A DNA stretch of 64,000 nt, taken from Candidatus Eiseniibacteriota bacterium (lineage in GTDB: Bacteria > Orphanbacterota > Orphanbacteria > Orphanbacterales > Orphanbacteraceae). How positions within the stretch are numbered: the stretch's first letter is position 1; every line of letters begins with the position of its first letter. This document shows positions 52,489-61,609 of this stretch, piece after piece. The position numbers were made by a program, and so were the translations under genes. Under the pieces are notes generated by a model. That model was not told the DNA's origin and made no database searches. It saw only the letters and a list, made by a program, of their open reading frames with translations. The stretch covers positions 1 to 64,000 of the forward strand of contig JAJRWB010000046.1 in assembly GCA_024276995.1 (NCBI GenBank), written 5' to 3'.

Positions 52489-54081
52489 GTGAACGCCGGC
52501 GCCGCTTTCGCGATCGTTCTCCACTCCCATCTCCCTTTCGTCCGTCACCCGGAGTACCCTGTTTTTCTGGAAGAGGAGTGGCTCTTCGAGGCGTTGAGCG
52601 AGTCGTATCTCCCCTTGCTAGATGCCGCCTTTCGTCTGAAGGGGGAAAACGTCGCTTTTCGCCTGAACGTCACCGTGTCGCCCACTCTCTGCGAAATGCT
52701 TGCCGACGACCTCCTCATGAGCCGCTACGAATGGTATCTCGAGGGGCGCCTCTCTTTCCTGGAGGAAGAGCGGCAGATCGTGGAGCGCCCCTTCCTTCCC
52801 GTCGTGGAGATGTACATCGAGCGATACGTGAAGTGTCGCGATCTTTTTCTCGGCCCGTGCCGGCGACGACCGCTCCGGCTCTTCCGGCTCCTTCGCGACG
52901 CGGGGGTGTTCGAACTGATCACCTGCCCGGCGACCCACGCCCTCCTGCCCCTTCTGGCGACCGAAGAGGGTGTGCGTGCACAGATCGGCGTGGGAGTGGA
53001 GAATTTCCGCAGGCATTTCGGGGATTCCCCCGGCGGGATCTGGCTGAGCGAGTGCGCCTACTCGCCCGGGATGGAGAAGACGATCGCCGGCGAAGGGCTG
53101 GATTATTTTCTGCTCGACGGCCACGCACTGCTCACGGGCGATCCTCCCCCCGCAAGCGGTGTCGATGCTCCCGTCCGCTGCCCGAACGGGGTGGTCGTCT
53201 TTCCGAGGAACGCGGATCTTTCGGAAAGGGTCTGGAGCCGGGACCACGGCTATCCGGGGGACGTGCGCTACAGGGAATTCCATCGCGATCTCGGTTTCGA
53301 ACGCGACCCGTCGAGATTGCGAAGACATCTCGGAGGCGCCGCGATCAAGCGGAACACGGGAATCAAGTACTACCGGATCACGGGGGATGTCGATTTATCC
53401 GAAAAGGAACCGTACGATCCGACGGCGGCGGAGTCGACGGCGGACCGCCACGCGGCGCACTTCGTCGGTCTCGTATCGGGTGCTGTGCGGGATGCGGCGC
53501 CCCGGCGGCTGATCACCGTGGCGTTCGATACGGAACTGTTCGGCCACTGGTGGCACGAGGGGCTCCGCTTCTTGGAGACGGTGATCCGCCTCGTGGATGA
53601 AAAAGGGAGTTTCCCCCTTACCGGGCTGAGCGAATTCCTTTTCGAGGGATCCGCGATGGAAACGGTTCAACCGGCCGCATCGAGTTGGGGCGAGGGGAAC
53701 AGCTTCGAGTTCTGGCTGCGCGACGGCAACGACTGGATCTACCGTCATCTCCGCCACGGCGAACGAAGACTTGTCGCGCTCGCCCGGCGGCACCGGGCGA
53801 GCACCGGCCTTCCCGAGCGCGTCCTGAATCAGGCCGCGCGGGAACTCCTTCTCGCCCAGTCGAGCGACTGGGCATTCTTGATCGCCTCGGGCGATGCGGC
53901 CTCGTACGCCGAAAAGAGAACGAAAGAACACCTTTCGCGCCTTCTCGATCTCCTCTCTATGATCGAGAGGGGAAAACCGGACCGTCGCCGGCTCGAGATC
54001 CTGGAGAAGAGAGACCCTCTCTTTCCCGAAATCGATTTCCGCCTCTTCGCACCGGTCGTTTCCTCACCGCCGGTCTCCTAG
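52489..54081 (+). CDS. GH57 1,4-alpha-glucan branching enzyme
   Basis: The 530-residue protein, read from GTG 52489 just past a G-rich site, has the branching enzyme GH57 motifs: VLHSHLPFVRHPEYP, IWLSECAYSPGM (nucleophile Glu, about 184; most relatives have WLPECAY), FDTELFGHWWHEG (acid Asp, about 346) and SSWGEGNSFEFWL (about 400). The DUF1957 C-terminal helices follow. It introduces alpha-1,6 branches into glycogen. A start at GTG 52471 is possible but lacks a ribosome site. Its stop overlaps the convergent dehydrogenase stop by 4 bases. Confidence 0.92.
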   Translation: MNAGAAFAIVLHSHLPFVRHPEYPVFLEEEWLFEALSESYLPLLDAAFRLKGENVAFRLNVTVSPTLCEMLADDLLMSRYEWYLEGRLSFLEEERQIVERPFLPVVEMYIERYVKCRDLFLGPCRRRPLRLFRLLRDAGVFELITCPATHALLPLLATEEGVRAQIGVGVENFRRHFGDSPGGIWLSECAYSPGMEKTIAGEGLDYFLLDGHALLTGDPPPASGVDAPVRCPNGVVVFPRNADLSERVWSRDHGYPGDVRYREFHRDLGFERDPSRLRRHLGGAAIKRNTGIKYYRITGDVDLSEKEPYDPTAAESTADRHAAHFVGLVSGAVRDAAPRRLITVAFDTELFGHWWHEGLRFLETVIRLVDEKGSFPLTGLSEFLFEGSAMETVQPAASSWGEGNSFEFWLRDGNDWIYRHLRHGERRLVALARRHRASTGLPERVLNQAARELLLAQSSDWAFLIASGDAASYAEKRTKEHLSRLLDLLSMIERGKPDRRRLEILEKRDPLFPEIDFRLFAPVVSSPPVS

Positions 54082-55532
54082 TACCAGCGAGAAATCACCA
54101 CCTTCTGGTCGGTGTAAAAATCGATCGACTGGCGGCCCGTCGCCTTCAGGTCGCCGAAGAACGATCCCTTGCTTCCGCCGAATGGGAAGCACGCCATGGG
54201 GGCCGCCACTCCGATGTTGACACCGATCATGCTCGCGTCGGCCCGATAGCGGTACTCCCGGGCGGCGCGGCCGCTTGAGGTAAAGATCGAGGTCGCGTTG
54301 GCGTACGGGTTCGCGGTGGCGATGGAAAGGGCGTGCTCGAGATCGTTCACACGGATCAGGCAGACCACGGGACCGAAAATCTCCTCCGACGCCACCGCCA
54401 TGGACGGGTCGACATCGTCGAACACCGAAGCGCCGAGGAAGAAGCCGTTCGGATAATCGTCGACCCTGGGGCTTCGCCCGTCGAGCACGAGGTTTGCGCC
54501 CTCCTCGATGCCCCGTTCGATGAAACCGAGCACCTTGTCGAGGTGCGCCCTGGTGACCACCGGGCCGAGAGTGGTTCCCTCGTCGAGCCCGTTCCCGAGG
54601 CGGAGCGATTCGGCGGCCCGGAGGAAAGGATCGCGGAATTTCTCATATGCGTCGCCCACCAGGAGCAGCACGCTGCCGGCAAGACAACGTTCGCCCGCGC
54701 AGCCGTAACACGACTCGGTGATCGCCGCCACCGACTTTTCCATGTCGGCGTCCGGCATGACGGTGATGAAGTTCTTCGCCCCGCCGAGCGACTGGACCCG
54801 CTTCCCGCTTTTCGCGGCACGGTCGTAGATCGCTTTCGCCACCGAACTCGAACCGACGAACGAAACTCCCTTGACATCGGGATCATCGAGGATCGTTTCC
54901 ACCGTTTCCCTGCCGCCGTTCACGAGATTCACCACTCCTGCGGGAAGATCGATCCGGTCGAGTAGCTCGAAAATCTTCTGCTGGGAGAGGGGATTCCTGT
55001 CGGACGGTTTGGCGACGAAGGTGTTCCCGCAGGCGATCGCCGTCGGAAGGAACCAGAGGGGAACCATGGCGGGGAAATTGAACGGCGCGATCGACGCGAA
55101 AACACCGAGCGGTTGGCGAATCGCCTCGCAGTCGATCCCTCTCGCCACATCCTCCAGGCAGCTGCCCTGCATGAGCGACGGGATGCCGGTGGCCATTTCC
55201 ACCACTTCGATTCCCCTCCTCACGCTCCCCCTCGATTCGTGGAGCACTTTCCCGTTCTCCAGGGTCACCGTCTTGGCGATTTCATCGAAGCTCTCCTCAA
55301 GGAGGTCCTTGAATCGGAAGAGGTAGCGGGCCCGCTCGAGGGGGGGCGTCTCCCGCCACGCCGGGAATGCGTCCCGTGCCGTCTCGACCGCCCGGCGGGT
55401 CTCCCCGGGGGTCGAGAAGGGCACTTCGGCTATCTTCTCGCCGAGCGCCGGGTTGACAACGTCGCCGGTGGATTGGGAACTCGATTCCACCCACTTGCCG
55501 TTCACGTAGTTTCGAAGTCGTTCGATGCTCAT
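54078..55532 (-). CDS. mmsA: Methylmalonate-semialdehyde dehydrogenase (CoA-acylating)
   Basis: The 484-residue aldehyde dehydrogenase has the MmsA-specific pattern: NYVNGKWVES start, CGNTFVAKPSDRNPLS, SLGGAKNFITVMPDAD, and catalytic Cys283 in GCAGERCLAGS (MmsA has GxRCMA-like context rather than the usual GQxCxA). It converts methylmalonate semialdehyde to propionyl-CoA, or malonate semialdehyde to acetyl-CoA, in valine, inositol or pyrimidine breakdown. A GGAGG site precedes ATG 55532. It stands alone. Confidence 0.92.
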   Translation of the reverse strand: MSIERLRNYVNGKWVESSSQSTGDVVNPALGEKIAEVPFSTPGETRRAVETARDAFPAWRETPPLERARYLFRFKDLLEESFDEIAKTVTLENGKVLHESRGSVRRGIEVVEMATGIPSLMQGSCLEDVARGIDCEAIRQPLGVFASIAPFNFPAMVPLWFLPTAIACGNTFVAKPSDRNPLSQQKIFELLDRIDLPAGVVNLVNGGRETVETILDDPDVKGVSFVGSSSVAKAIYDRAAKSGKRVQSLGGAKNFITVMPDADMEKSVAAITESCYGCAGERCLAGSVLLLVGDAYEKFRDPFLRAAESLRLGNGLDEGTTLGPVVTRAHLDKVLGFIERGIEEGANLVLDGRSPRVDDYPNGFFLGASVFDDVDPSMAVASEEIFGPVVCLIRVNDLEHALSIATANPYANATSIFTSSGRAAREYRYRADASMIGVNIGVAAPMACFPFGGSKGSFFGDLKATGRQSIDFYTDQKVVISRWY

Positions 55533-55563
55533 TCAGCTGCCTCCGTTCGTTGTTAACGGCCCA

Positions 55564-55592
55564 ATGGTAGGGGAGGCGCCCCGGGCGGTCAA
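55564..55592 (-). promoter_or_regulatory. Promoter of mmsA
   Basis: On the minus strand TTGACC (55587-55592), a 17-base spacer and TACCAT (55564-55569), 32 bases upstream of the start. Confidence 0.55.
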
Positions 55593-55781
55593 GCATCGCC
55601 GGGGAGGGTCGGGGTCTTCGTGGATCCCCGTCCGCCGGAAGATCCCGATCGCGAAACGAAGCGGTTGCTCCTGTCGCGCGGGACGAGTACGATGTATGCT
55701 TACCTTTTGCAGGCGATTCTCGCGATGCCGATCCGGTGTTGGGTCGTCCCCCCCCGGGCCGTGCGATTCAGAGGTGGTTTC

Positions 55782-57806
55782 GTGATATCCTATTCTCGCA
55801 AGATCATCGACCGGTTCCTGTTGAACCTCCGGCAAACGAAGCACATCTACATGGTTCTCCTTTCGGCCATTATCGGGCTTCTGGGCGGTCTGTGCGCCGT
55901 AGGATTCCGAAAGCTGATCTTCTATGGACAGGTGATCTCCTGGGGGAGTGGCGCTCCCACGATCGATCTGATCCGGGGACTTCCTCTCGGGTGGAAGATC
56001 GCGGCGCCCACCCTGGGAGGCCTGACGGTGGGAATGATCATCCATTTCTTCGCCCGCGAGGCAAAGGGACACGGTGTTCCCGAAGTGATGGAGGCGGTGG
56101 CGCTCCGGGGAGGAAGAATCCGTCCCCGCGTGGTGATCGCCAAGATGGTCGCCTCGGCGGCGTGCATCGCGTCCGGCGGTTCGGTCGGCCGGGAAGGGCC
56201 GATCGTCCAGATCGGTTCATCCCTCGGCTCCACCATAGGTCAGAGTCTCGGGCTCGGTGAGCGAAGACTTCGGACACTGGTCGGGTGCGGCGCCGCCGCC
56301 GGGATTGCCGCCACCTTCAACGCACCGATCGCGGGCGCTCTTTTCGCGGTCGAGATCATCCTCGGTGATTTCGGCGTTTCCCAGTTTTCCCCCATCGTCA
56401 TCTCCTCCGTGCTGGCCACCGTCGTGGGACAGGTGTACCTCGGCAATGCGCCCGCATTCCAGATTCCCGCCTACAGCCTGGTCAATCCGGGGGAGTTGCT
56501 CGCCTATGCCGCGCTCGGGGTGATCGTCGGGTTCGTCGCTCTTTTATTCGTGCGGGCTCTTTACGGGACGGAGGACCTTTTCGATAGTGTGCGTCTTCCC
56601 ATTCCGATCAAGGCGGCCGCCGGCGGGGCGATGATCGGTCTCCTCTCGATCCGGTTTCCCGAGGTGCTCGGCGTCGGGTATGAGGCGATCGGCGAGGCGC
56701 TCCACGGCGGGGTGGCGTGGGAGATCCTCCTGCTTCTCGTGGCGGCGAAGATTCTGGCCGTGTCGATCACCATCGGTTCCGGCGGTTCCGGCGGGGTGTT
56801 CGCCCCTTCTCTCTTCATCGGGGCGATGGTCGGCGGCGCGGTGGGAACGATCGTCCACTCCCTGTGGCCGGAGACGACCGCCGTACCCGGCGCCTATGCG
56901 CTCGTCGGCATGGGGGGCGTGGTGGCGGCGGCGGCGCATGCACCGATCACCGCCATCGTGATCATCTTCGAGCTGACGAGCGACTATAAGATCATTCTTC
57001 CTCTCATGATCACATGTATCACCGCCACGCTCCTCGCGACGCAGCTGCAGCGCTCGTCGATCTACACATTGAAACTCCTCCGGCGGGGTGTGGATCTGTG
57101 GGCCGGAAAGACGGTGAATGTGCTGCGCCACCTGCACGCCCGGGACGTGCTCCGGTCCGATTTCACCACGGTTTCGATGGACGAGAAAACGGTGCTCGTC
57201 GTCTCACGGTTCATCGATAATCCGGGCGGCTCCGTATTCGTCGTGGATTCATCCCAACAGCTCATGGGAGTGATCACGATCAATGAAATCCGTCCCATCC
57301 TGAAAGACCTCGAATCGTTGAAGAACCTGCTCACCGCAGGGGACATTATGTGCACCAGCGGCTACCCCGTGTTCTCCCCCGACGATGCCCTCGACCTCGT
57401 GATGCACCGTTTCGGCATGTACCGCTTCGAGGCGCCGGTGGTCGCCGACGGCCGGATCATCGGCGCGGTCTGGCCCGAAGACGTGATTCGACGCTACAGC
57501 TCCGAAGTGTTCAAGCGGGATATGGCATCGAGCATGTCTTCGGCCATGACCTCGTCCGTCCAGGCGATTCCGGGTGTCCGGGGCATGAACATCAGCGACA
57601 TTCCCGTGCCCGCTTCGTTCATCGGAAGGAGCGTGGCGGAACTCGACATCCGCCGGAAGCTCGGCATCGCGATCCTCTTCGTCAAGCACGCCACCGGCGA
57701 AGGGGAGGAAGTGGAGAACGAAATCCCCGACGGCGCCTACGTTTTTCGCGAAGGTGATACGATTCTCGCCATGGGCCCGGAAGAGAGGCTCCGTCAGCTC
57801 GAATAG
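55782..57806 (+). CDS. ClC-type chloride channel/antiporter with CBS and TrkA-C domains
   Basis: The 674-residue protein is read from GTG 55782, preceded by GAGGTGG. The ClC core shows GHGVPEVMEA in place of the usual GSGIPE, GSVGREGPIVQ with the gating Glu, and GSGGSGGVFAPSLF. Two CBS motifs follow (about 470-590), then a TrkA-C-like domain (VPASFIGRSVAELDIRRKLG ... GDTILAMGPEERLRQLE). The soluble tail suggests nucleotide or ion control. Whether it is a channel or a proton-coupled exchanger is not clear. The frame is open upstream to 55620, but that part is basic and unconserved. Confidence 0.9.
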   Translation: MISYSRKIIDRFLLNLRQTKHIYMVLLSAIIGLLGGLCAVGFRKLIFYGQVISWGSGAPTIDLIRGLPLGWKIAAPTLGGLTVGMIIHFFAREAKGHGVPEVMEAVALRGGRIRPRVVIAKMVASAACIASGGSVGREGPIVQIGSSLGSTIGQSLGLGERRLRTLVGCGAAAGIAATFNAPIAGALFAVEIILGDFGVSQFSPIVISSVLATVVGQVYLGNAPAFQIPAYSLVNPGELLAYAALGVIVGFVALLFVRALYGTEDLFDSVRLPIPIKAAAGGAMIGLLSIRFPEVLGVGYEAIGEALHGGVAWEILLLLVAAKILAVSITIGSGGSGGVFAPSLFIGAMVGGAVGTIVHSLWPETTAVPGAYALVGMGGVVAAAAHAPITAIVIIFELTSDYKIILPLMITCITATLLATQLQRSSIYTLKLLRRGVDLWAGKTVNVLRHLHARDVLRSDFTTVSMDEKTVLVVSRFIDNPGGSVFVVDSSQQLMGVITINEIRPILKDLESLKNLLTAGDIMCTSGYPVFSPDDALDLVMHRFGMYRFEAPVVADGRIIGAVWPEDVIRRYSSEVFKRDMASSMSSAMTSSVQAIPGVRGMNISDIPVPASFIGRSVAELDIRRKLGIAILFVKHATGEGEEVENEIPDGAYVFREGDTILAMGPEERLRQLE

Positions 57807-57819
57807 AGCTTCCTCGAAC

Positions 57820-57842
57820 CGGCCGCGCGACACACCGGCCGG
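57820..57842. terminator. Hairpin between convergent ClC and symporter genes
   Basis: ccggccg (57820-57826) pairs with cggccgg (57836-57842), between stops at 57806 and 57844. Confidence 0.55.
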
Positions 57843-57843
57843 C

Positions 57844-59511
57844 TCAGCGCCGGGGTACCTGCTCCCTGGAAAAATAGTCGGCGGCGAGTCGCCGGACCTT
57901 CGGGAGGAGGAGGATGATGGCGAGGAGGTTGGGAAAAGCCATGAGGCCGAGAGCGACATCGCCGAATCCCCAGACGAACTCGAGGGAAACGATGGCGCCG
58001 AGGAAGTGCATCGCCAGGAAGACGATCTTGTAAGGAAGGACGAACCTCGATCCGAGAAGATACGTCGTCGCGCGGTCGCCGTAGTACGACCAACTGATCG
58101 CGGTGGAGACGCCGAAGAGGAGAACCGCGAAGGTGACGATGAAATGGCCCCAGTCGCCCAGAGGGGCCAGGCCCCTCTGGAACGCCCACGCGGTGAGGGG
58201 GGAACCGTTCTGGGCCATCTCGCCGGCGAGTTCGAGGGGGTGGATCGACCCGGGAACGATCTTGCCGCCGTCGACCTCGACCGAGCCATCGAATGGAGTT
58301 CCATCGCGCAGGAGAAGCCTCGGCGACGCAATGATCGAGTGGTTGCGCACGAATTGCGCGCCCTCGACGAGTCCATGAACGGAAGCGAGACGGCCCGTGT
58401 AGAGCGACTCTTCCGAGATCCGTCCGTTCACGGCGATGTCGGCGGCCGACTCGAGGACGGTGATTCCCGCCTGGGTGCCGATGCGAACGGTCTCCTCCTT
58501 GCGATCGGTCCAGACGCCGGTGGAGAGAATGACGAGACCGGTGATGGAACAGATGACGAGCGTGTCGATGAAAGGACCGAGCATGGCGACGACGCCCTCG
58601 CGCACCGGTTCGCCGGTGCGGGCGGCGGCGTGGGCGATCGGCGCGCTCCCTTGTCCCGACTCGTTGGAGAAGAGCCCCCGTTTCACCCCCCAGGTGAGCA
58701 TGAAGATGAACGTCCCTCCGGCGAATCCGCCGAGTTTCGCGGCCGGTTCGAACGCGGAGCCGACGATGAGGGCGAACGTTCCGGGCAGTGAGGGGATGTG
58801 GGTCAGGAGCACGAAAAGACCGCCGGCGACATAGGTCAGCGCCATGATCGGCGCCAGCTTCGATGTGACGCGGCCGATCCGCTTGATCCCGCCCAGGATG
58901 ACGGACCCGACGATCACGACGGTGATGGCGCCTGTGCCCCAAGTCGGGATCATGAGGTCCGACCGGAGCTGGTCGGCCATGGTGAATGCCTGCACGGCAT
59001 TGCCCGAGCCGAAACTGGAGATGACCGCGCACACGGCGAAGAAGACCGCCAGCGGTTTCCACTTCGGCCCGAGTCCCCGCTCGATGTAGTACATCGGTCC
59101 CCCCGCGGCCTCGCCGTTCGGCAGGATCGTCCGGTACTTCATGGCGAGGGTGCATTCGACGAACTTGAGGGCCATGCCGAATACGGCGGTGACCCACATC
59201 CAGAAGAGGGCGCCGGGACCGCCGTAGTGGATCGCCGTCGCGACACCGGCGATATTGCCGATGCCGACGGTGGCGGAAAGAGCGGTGCTCAGCGCCTGGA
59301 AATGAGTGATATCGCCTTCGTCATCCGGGTTGTCGTACCGGCCGCGGACGACGTCGACGCCGTGGCGAAACCGGCGGACCTGGATCCAGCCGAGATAGAG
59401 CGTCGTGATCAGCCCTGTGAGGAGGAGGACGACAACGAGGATGGGGGCGGCGTCGGGCCACCCCCAAACGAGGGAACTGAGGCGATTCGCTATGGACGCC
59501 AGTGCTTCCAA
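57844..59511 (-). CDS. Sodium:alanine symporter family (AGCS) transporter with an insert
   Basis: The 555-residue protein has AGCS signatures: ALSATVGIGNIAGVATAI, AAGGPMYYIERGLG, GVKRGLFSNESGQGSAPIAHAAA and SWSYYGDRA. It imports alanine or glycine with sodium. Usual members have about 450-500 residues; the extra length here is a soluble, charged segment of about 95 residues (about 335-430, WTDRKEE ... SVEVDGGKIVPG) between two helices. Such inserts exist in some relatives but are not described well. It is convergent to the ClC gene. Confidence 0.9.
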   Translation of the reverse strand: MEALASIANRLSSLVWGWPDAAPILVVVLLLTGLITTLYLGWIQVRRFRHGVDVVRGRYDNPDDEGDITHFQALSTALSATVGIGNIAGVATAIHYGGPGALFWMWVTAVFGMALKFVECTLAMKYRTILPNGEAAGGPMYYIERGLGPKWKPLAVFFAVCAVISSFGSGNAVQAFTMADQLRSDLMIPTWGTGAITVVIVGSVILGGIKRIGRVTSKLAPIMALTYVAGGLFVLLTHIPSLPGTFALIVGSAFEPAAKLGGFAGGTFIFMLTWGVKRGLFSNESGQGSAPIAHAAARTGEPVREGVVAMLGPFIDTLVICSITGLVILSTGVWTDRKEETVRIGTQAGITVLESAADIAVNGRISEESLYTGRLASVHGLVEGAQFVRNHSIIASPRLLLRDGTPFDGSVEVDGGKIVPGSIHPLELAGEMAQNGSPLTAWAFQRGLAPLGDWGHFIVTFAVLLFGVSTAISWSYYGDRATTYLLGSRFVLPYKIVFLAMHFLGAIVSLEFVWGFGDVALGLMAFPNLLAIILLLPKVRRLAADYFSREQVPRR

Positions 59512-59533
59512 ACCGGTTCGGTTGCCGCTCCCG

Positions 59534-60475
59534 TCAGTGGTCGATTCTCTTCAGATAGCGGAAGAACTCGCCGTCCGTGCCGGTGATGAAGGAAGATCGT
59601 TCGTCCAGCGTCGAACGGTACGTGTTCAGCGTTGCGATGAAGGAATAGAACGAGGGATCCTGCCGGTAGGCGGCGGCGTAGATCGCCGCCGCTTCGCCGT
59701 CGGCCTTCCCCTTGATCTCCTCCGCCCGACGGTACGCGTCGGACACGATTCTCTTCAGTTCCTTCTCTTTCTCCCCGCGGATCTCGGCGCTTCGCCCCCG
59801 CCCCTCGGAGCGGGATTTCTCCGCGATGCGGTGCCGCTCGGAAATCATCCGATCGTACACTTTCTGGCGGACATCTTCCACGTAGTTGATCCGTTTGATT
59901 CGGACGTCGACCAGCTCGATGCCGAAATTGGAGGTGATCTTCGACGAGTTGTTCAAGATCTCCGCGGAGATTATTTCGCGGCCGACGAGAATCTCCGCCA
60001 CGATGCGATCCGATCCGACGTCGTCGTTGTGCGCTTCCTCCTCCATCTTGCGCGATGTGGAGCGCACGATCTCGATGAGGGGATAGCTGGCGATCGCGTT
60101 GCGGGTTTCGCCGTCGAGGATGTCGTCGAGCCGTGATTGGGCGCCCCGTTCGTCGCGCACGCTCTGGAAGAAGAGGAGGGGATCGGCGATCCGCCACCGG
60201 GCGTACGTGTCGACCCAGATGTATTTCTTATCCTTCGTGGGAATCTGGTTCGGGTAACCGTCCCACTCGAGCCAGCGCTTTTCGAAATAGTTCGCCTTCT
60301 GAACAAACGGGGTCTTGAGGTGGATTCCCGCCTTCACGATCGGATCGCCGACCGGACGGCCGAACTGGGTGATCACCACCTGCTCCGCCTCGTTAACAAC
60401 GAAAAGGCTGTTCGATACGACGAGAATCACAGCCACCGCCAGAACGGCCGTCACCGCAAGGGACATATTCTTCAT
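59534..60475 (-). CDS. hflC: HflC band-7 (SPFH) membrane protease regulator
   Basis: The 313-residue protein has one N-terminal membrane helix (SLAVTAVLAVAVILVVSNSLF) and an SPFH domain (FVVNEAEQVVITQFGRPVG ... GIHLKTPF). An Ala/Glu-rich coiled coil (AEEIKGKADGEAAAIYAAAY) and a C-terminal FFRYL end match HflC. With HflK it forms a cage around FtsH and tunes its proteolysis. Its ATG overlaps the HflK stop (ATGA). Confidence 0.94.
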   Translation of the reverse strand: MKNMSLAVTAVLAVAVILVVSNSLFVVNEAEQVVITQFGRPVGDPIVKAGIHLKTPFVQKANYFEKRWLEWDGYPNQIPTKDKKYIWVDTYARWRIADPLLFFQSVRDERGAQSRLDDILDGETRNAIASYPLIEIVRSTSRKMEEEAHNDDVGSDRIVAEILVGREIISAEILNNSSKITSNFGIELVDVRIKRINYVEDVRQKVYDRMISERHRIAEKSRSEGRGRSAEIRGEKEKELKRIVSDAYRRAEEIKGKADGEAAAIYAAAYRQDPSFYSFIATLNTYRSTLDERSSFITGTDGEFFRYLKRIDH

Positions 60476-61461
60476 TTCACCGCTCCCTTCGGACCGAGCT
60501 GGAGGAGGGGAAGAACGTTTTCGAGGCCTTCGTCGATGATCACCGTCCGTTCCACATTCTTCAGGACATCTTTCATCGCTTCGAGGTAGAGCCTGCGTCG
60601 AGTCACGTCGGGCGCCTTGCGGTATTCGGCAAGGAGGGAGTTGAATCTCTGCACATCCCCTTTCGCCCGGTTCACACGATCAAGAGCGTATCCTTCCGCC
60701 TCGAGAACTGTCGCCTGGGCCTCTCCCTTCGCTTTCGGAATCGCCTGGTTGTAGTCGGAGAGCGCCTCGTTGATCATCCTCTCCTTCTCCTGGATCGCCG
60801 TATTCACTTCATTGAATGAAGGCTGAACCGGCTCGGGAGGATTGACGTCCTGCAGAACGACGACCTGGACGTTGATGCCGGTCTCGTAGTGGTCGCACAT
60901 CTCCTGGAGGTGGATCTTCATCACGCCGGCGATTTCCTCGCGGCCGACGGTGAGAACCTCGTTGACGCTCCGATCGCCTACGAGGCTTCTCATCACCGCC
61001 TCGGACATGTCGCGGAAGGTTTCCCGCGGCGATCGGACGCGGAAAAGGAACTTCACCGGGTCGGAAATCTTGTACTGGACGATCCACTCCACGAGGGCGG
61101 AATTCAAGTCGCCGGTGAGCATCAGCTCCTCTTCCTCGAACTTCCGGTTCGAGTACTGAGTCCTTTGCCCCGCCTGGATCGTCCTGAAGCCGAATTCTTC
61201 CTTGAGCTGGCTCCGCACGGGCACCTTGAAGACCTTCTCGATACCGAAGGGCGCGCGAAAATGAAGCCCCGGTTCGGTGGTGCGCGTGTACTTGCCGAGG
61301 GTGAGCACCACACCGACCTCTTCGGGACGGACGGTATACACGCTCGAGAAGACGGCGATCAGGAGCACGAGTCCGGCGAGGATCGTGCCGATCGTCCGTC
61401 CACTCAGGTTCGGCATGCGGATCTCCCGTACCTGACCGTAGGGAGGACGTTGCTGGTGCAT
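60472..61461 (-). CDS. hflK: HflK band-7 (SPFH) membrane protease regulator
   Basis: The 329-residue protein starts at ATG 61461 after GGAAAGGA. It has one membrane helix (TIGTILAGLVLLIAVFSSVY), an SPFH domain (TVRPEEVGVVLTLGKYTRTTEPGLHF) and the HflK coiled coil (DYNQAIPKAKGEAQATVLEAEGYA). The Gly/Pro-rich N-terminal extension of enterobacterial HflK is short here. It is the first gene of a two-gene operon with hflC. Confidence 0.94.
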   Translation of the reverse strand: MHQQRPPYGQVREIRMPNLSGRTIGTILAGLVLLIAVFSSVYTVRPEEVGVVLTLGKYTRTTEPGLHFRAPFGIEKVFKVPVRSQLKEEFGFRTIQAGQRTQYSNRKFEEEELMLTGDLNSALVEWIVQYKISDPVKFLFRVRSPRETFRDMSEAVMRSLVGDRSVNEVLTVGREEIAGVMKIHLQEMCDHYETGINVQVVVLQDVNPPEPVQPSFNEVNTAIQEKERMINEALSDYNQAIPKAKGEAQATVLEAEGYALDRVNRAKGDVQRFNSLLAEYRKAPDVTRRRLYLEAMKDVLKNVERTVIIDEGLENVLPLLQLGPKGAVK

Positions 61462-61506
61462 AATGATTCCTTTCCCGGGCCGATGAGGTTCTCGTTGGCG
61501 GTTCGA

Positions 61507-61535
61507 ACGGTAGGAGAGGGGAGGGGTGGTGTCAA
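61507..61535 (-). promoter_or_regulatory. Promoter of hflKC
   Basis: On the minus strand a perfect TTGACA (61530-61535), a 17-base spacer and TACCGT (61507-61512), 46 bases upstream of the hflK start. Confidence 0.55.
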
Positions 61536-61609
61536 GAGTTTCCACCCTCCGCGCGATTTGTACTATATTTCGCGAAAGCCGTACACCCGTGAAGAAGGAG
61601 ACCGTGCAT

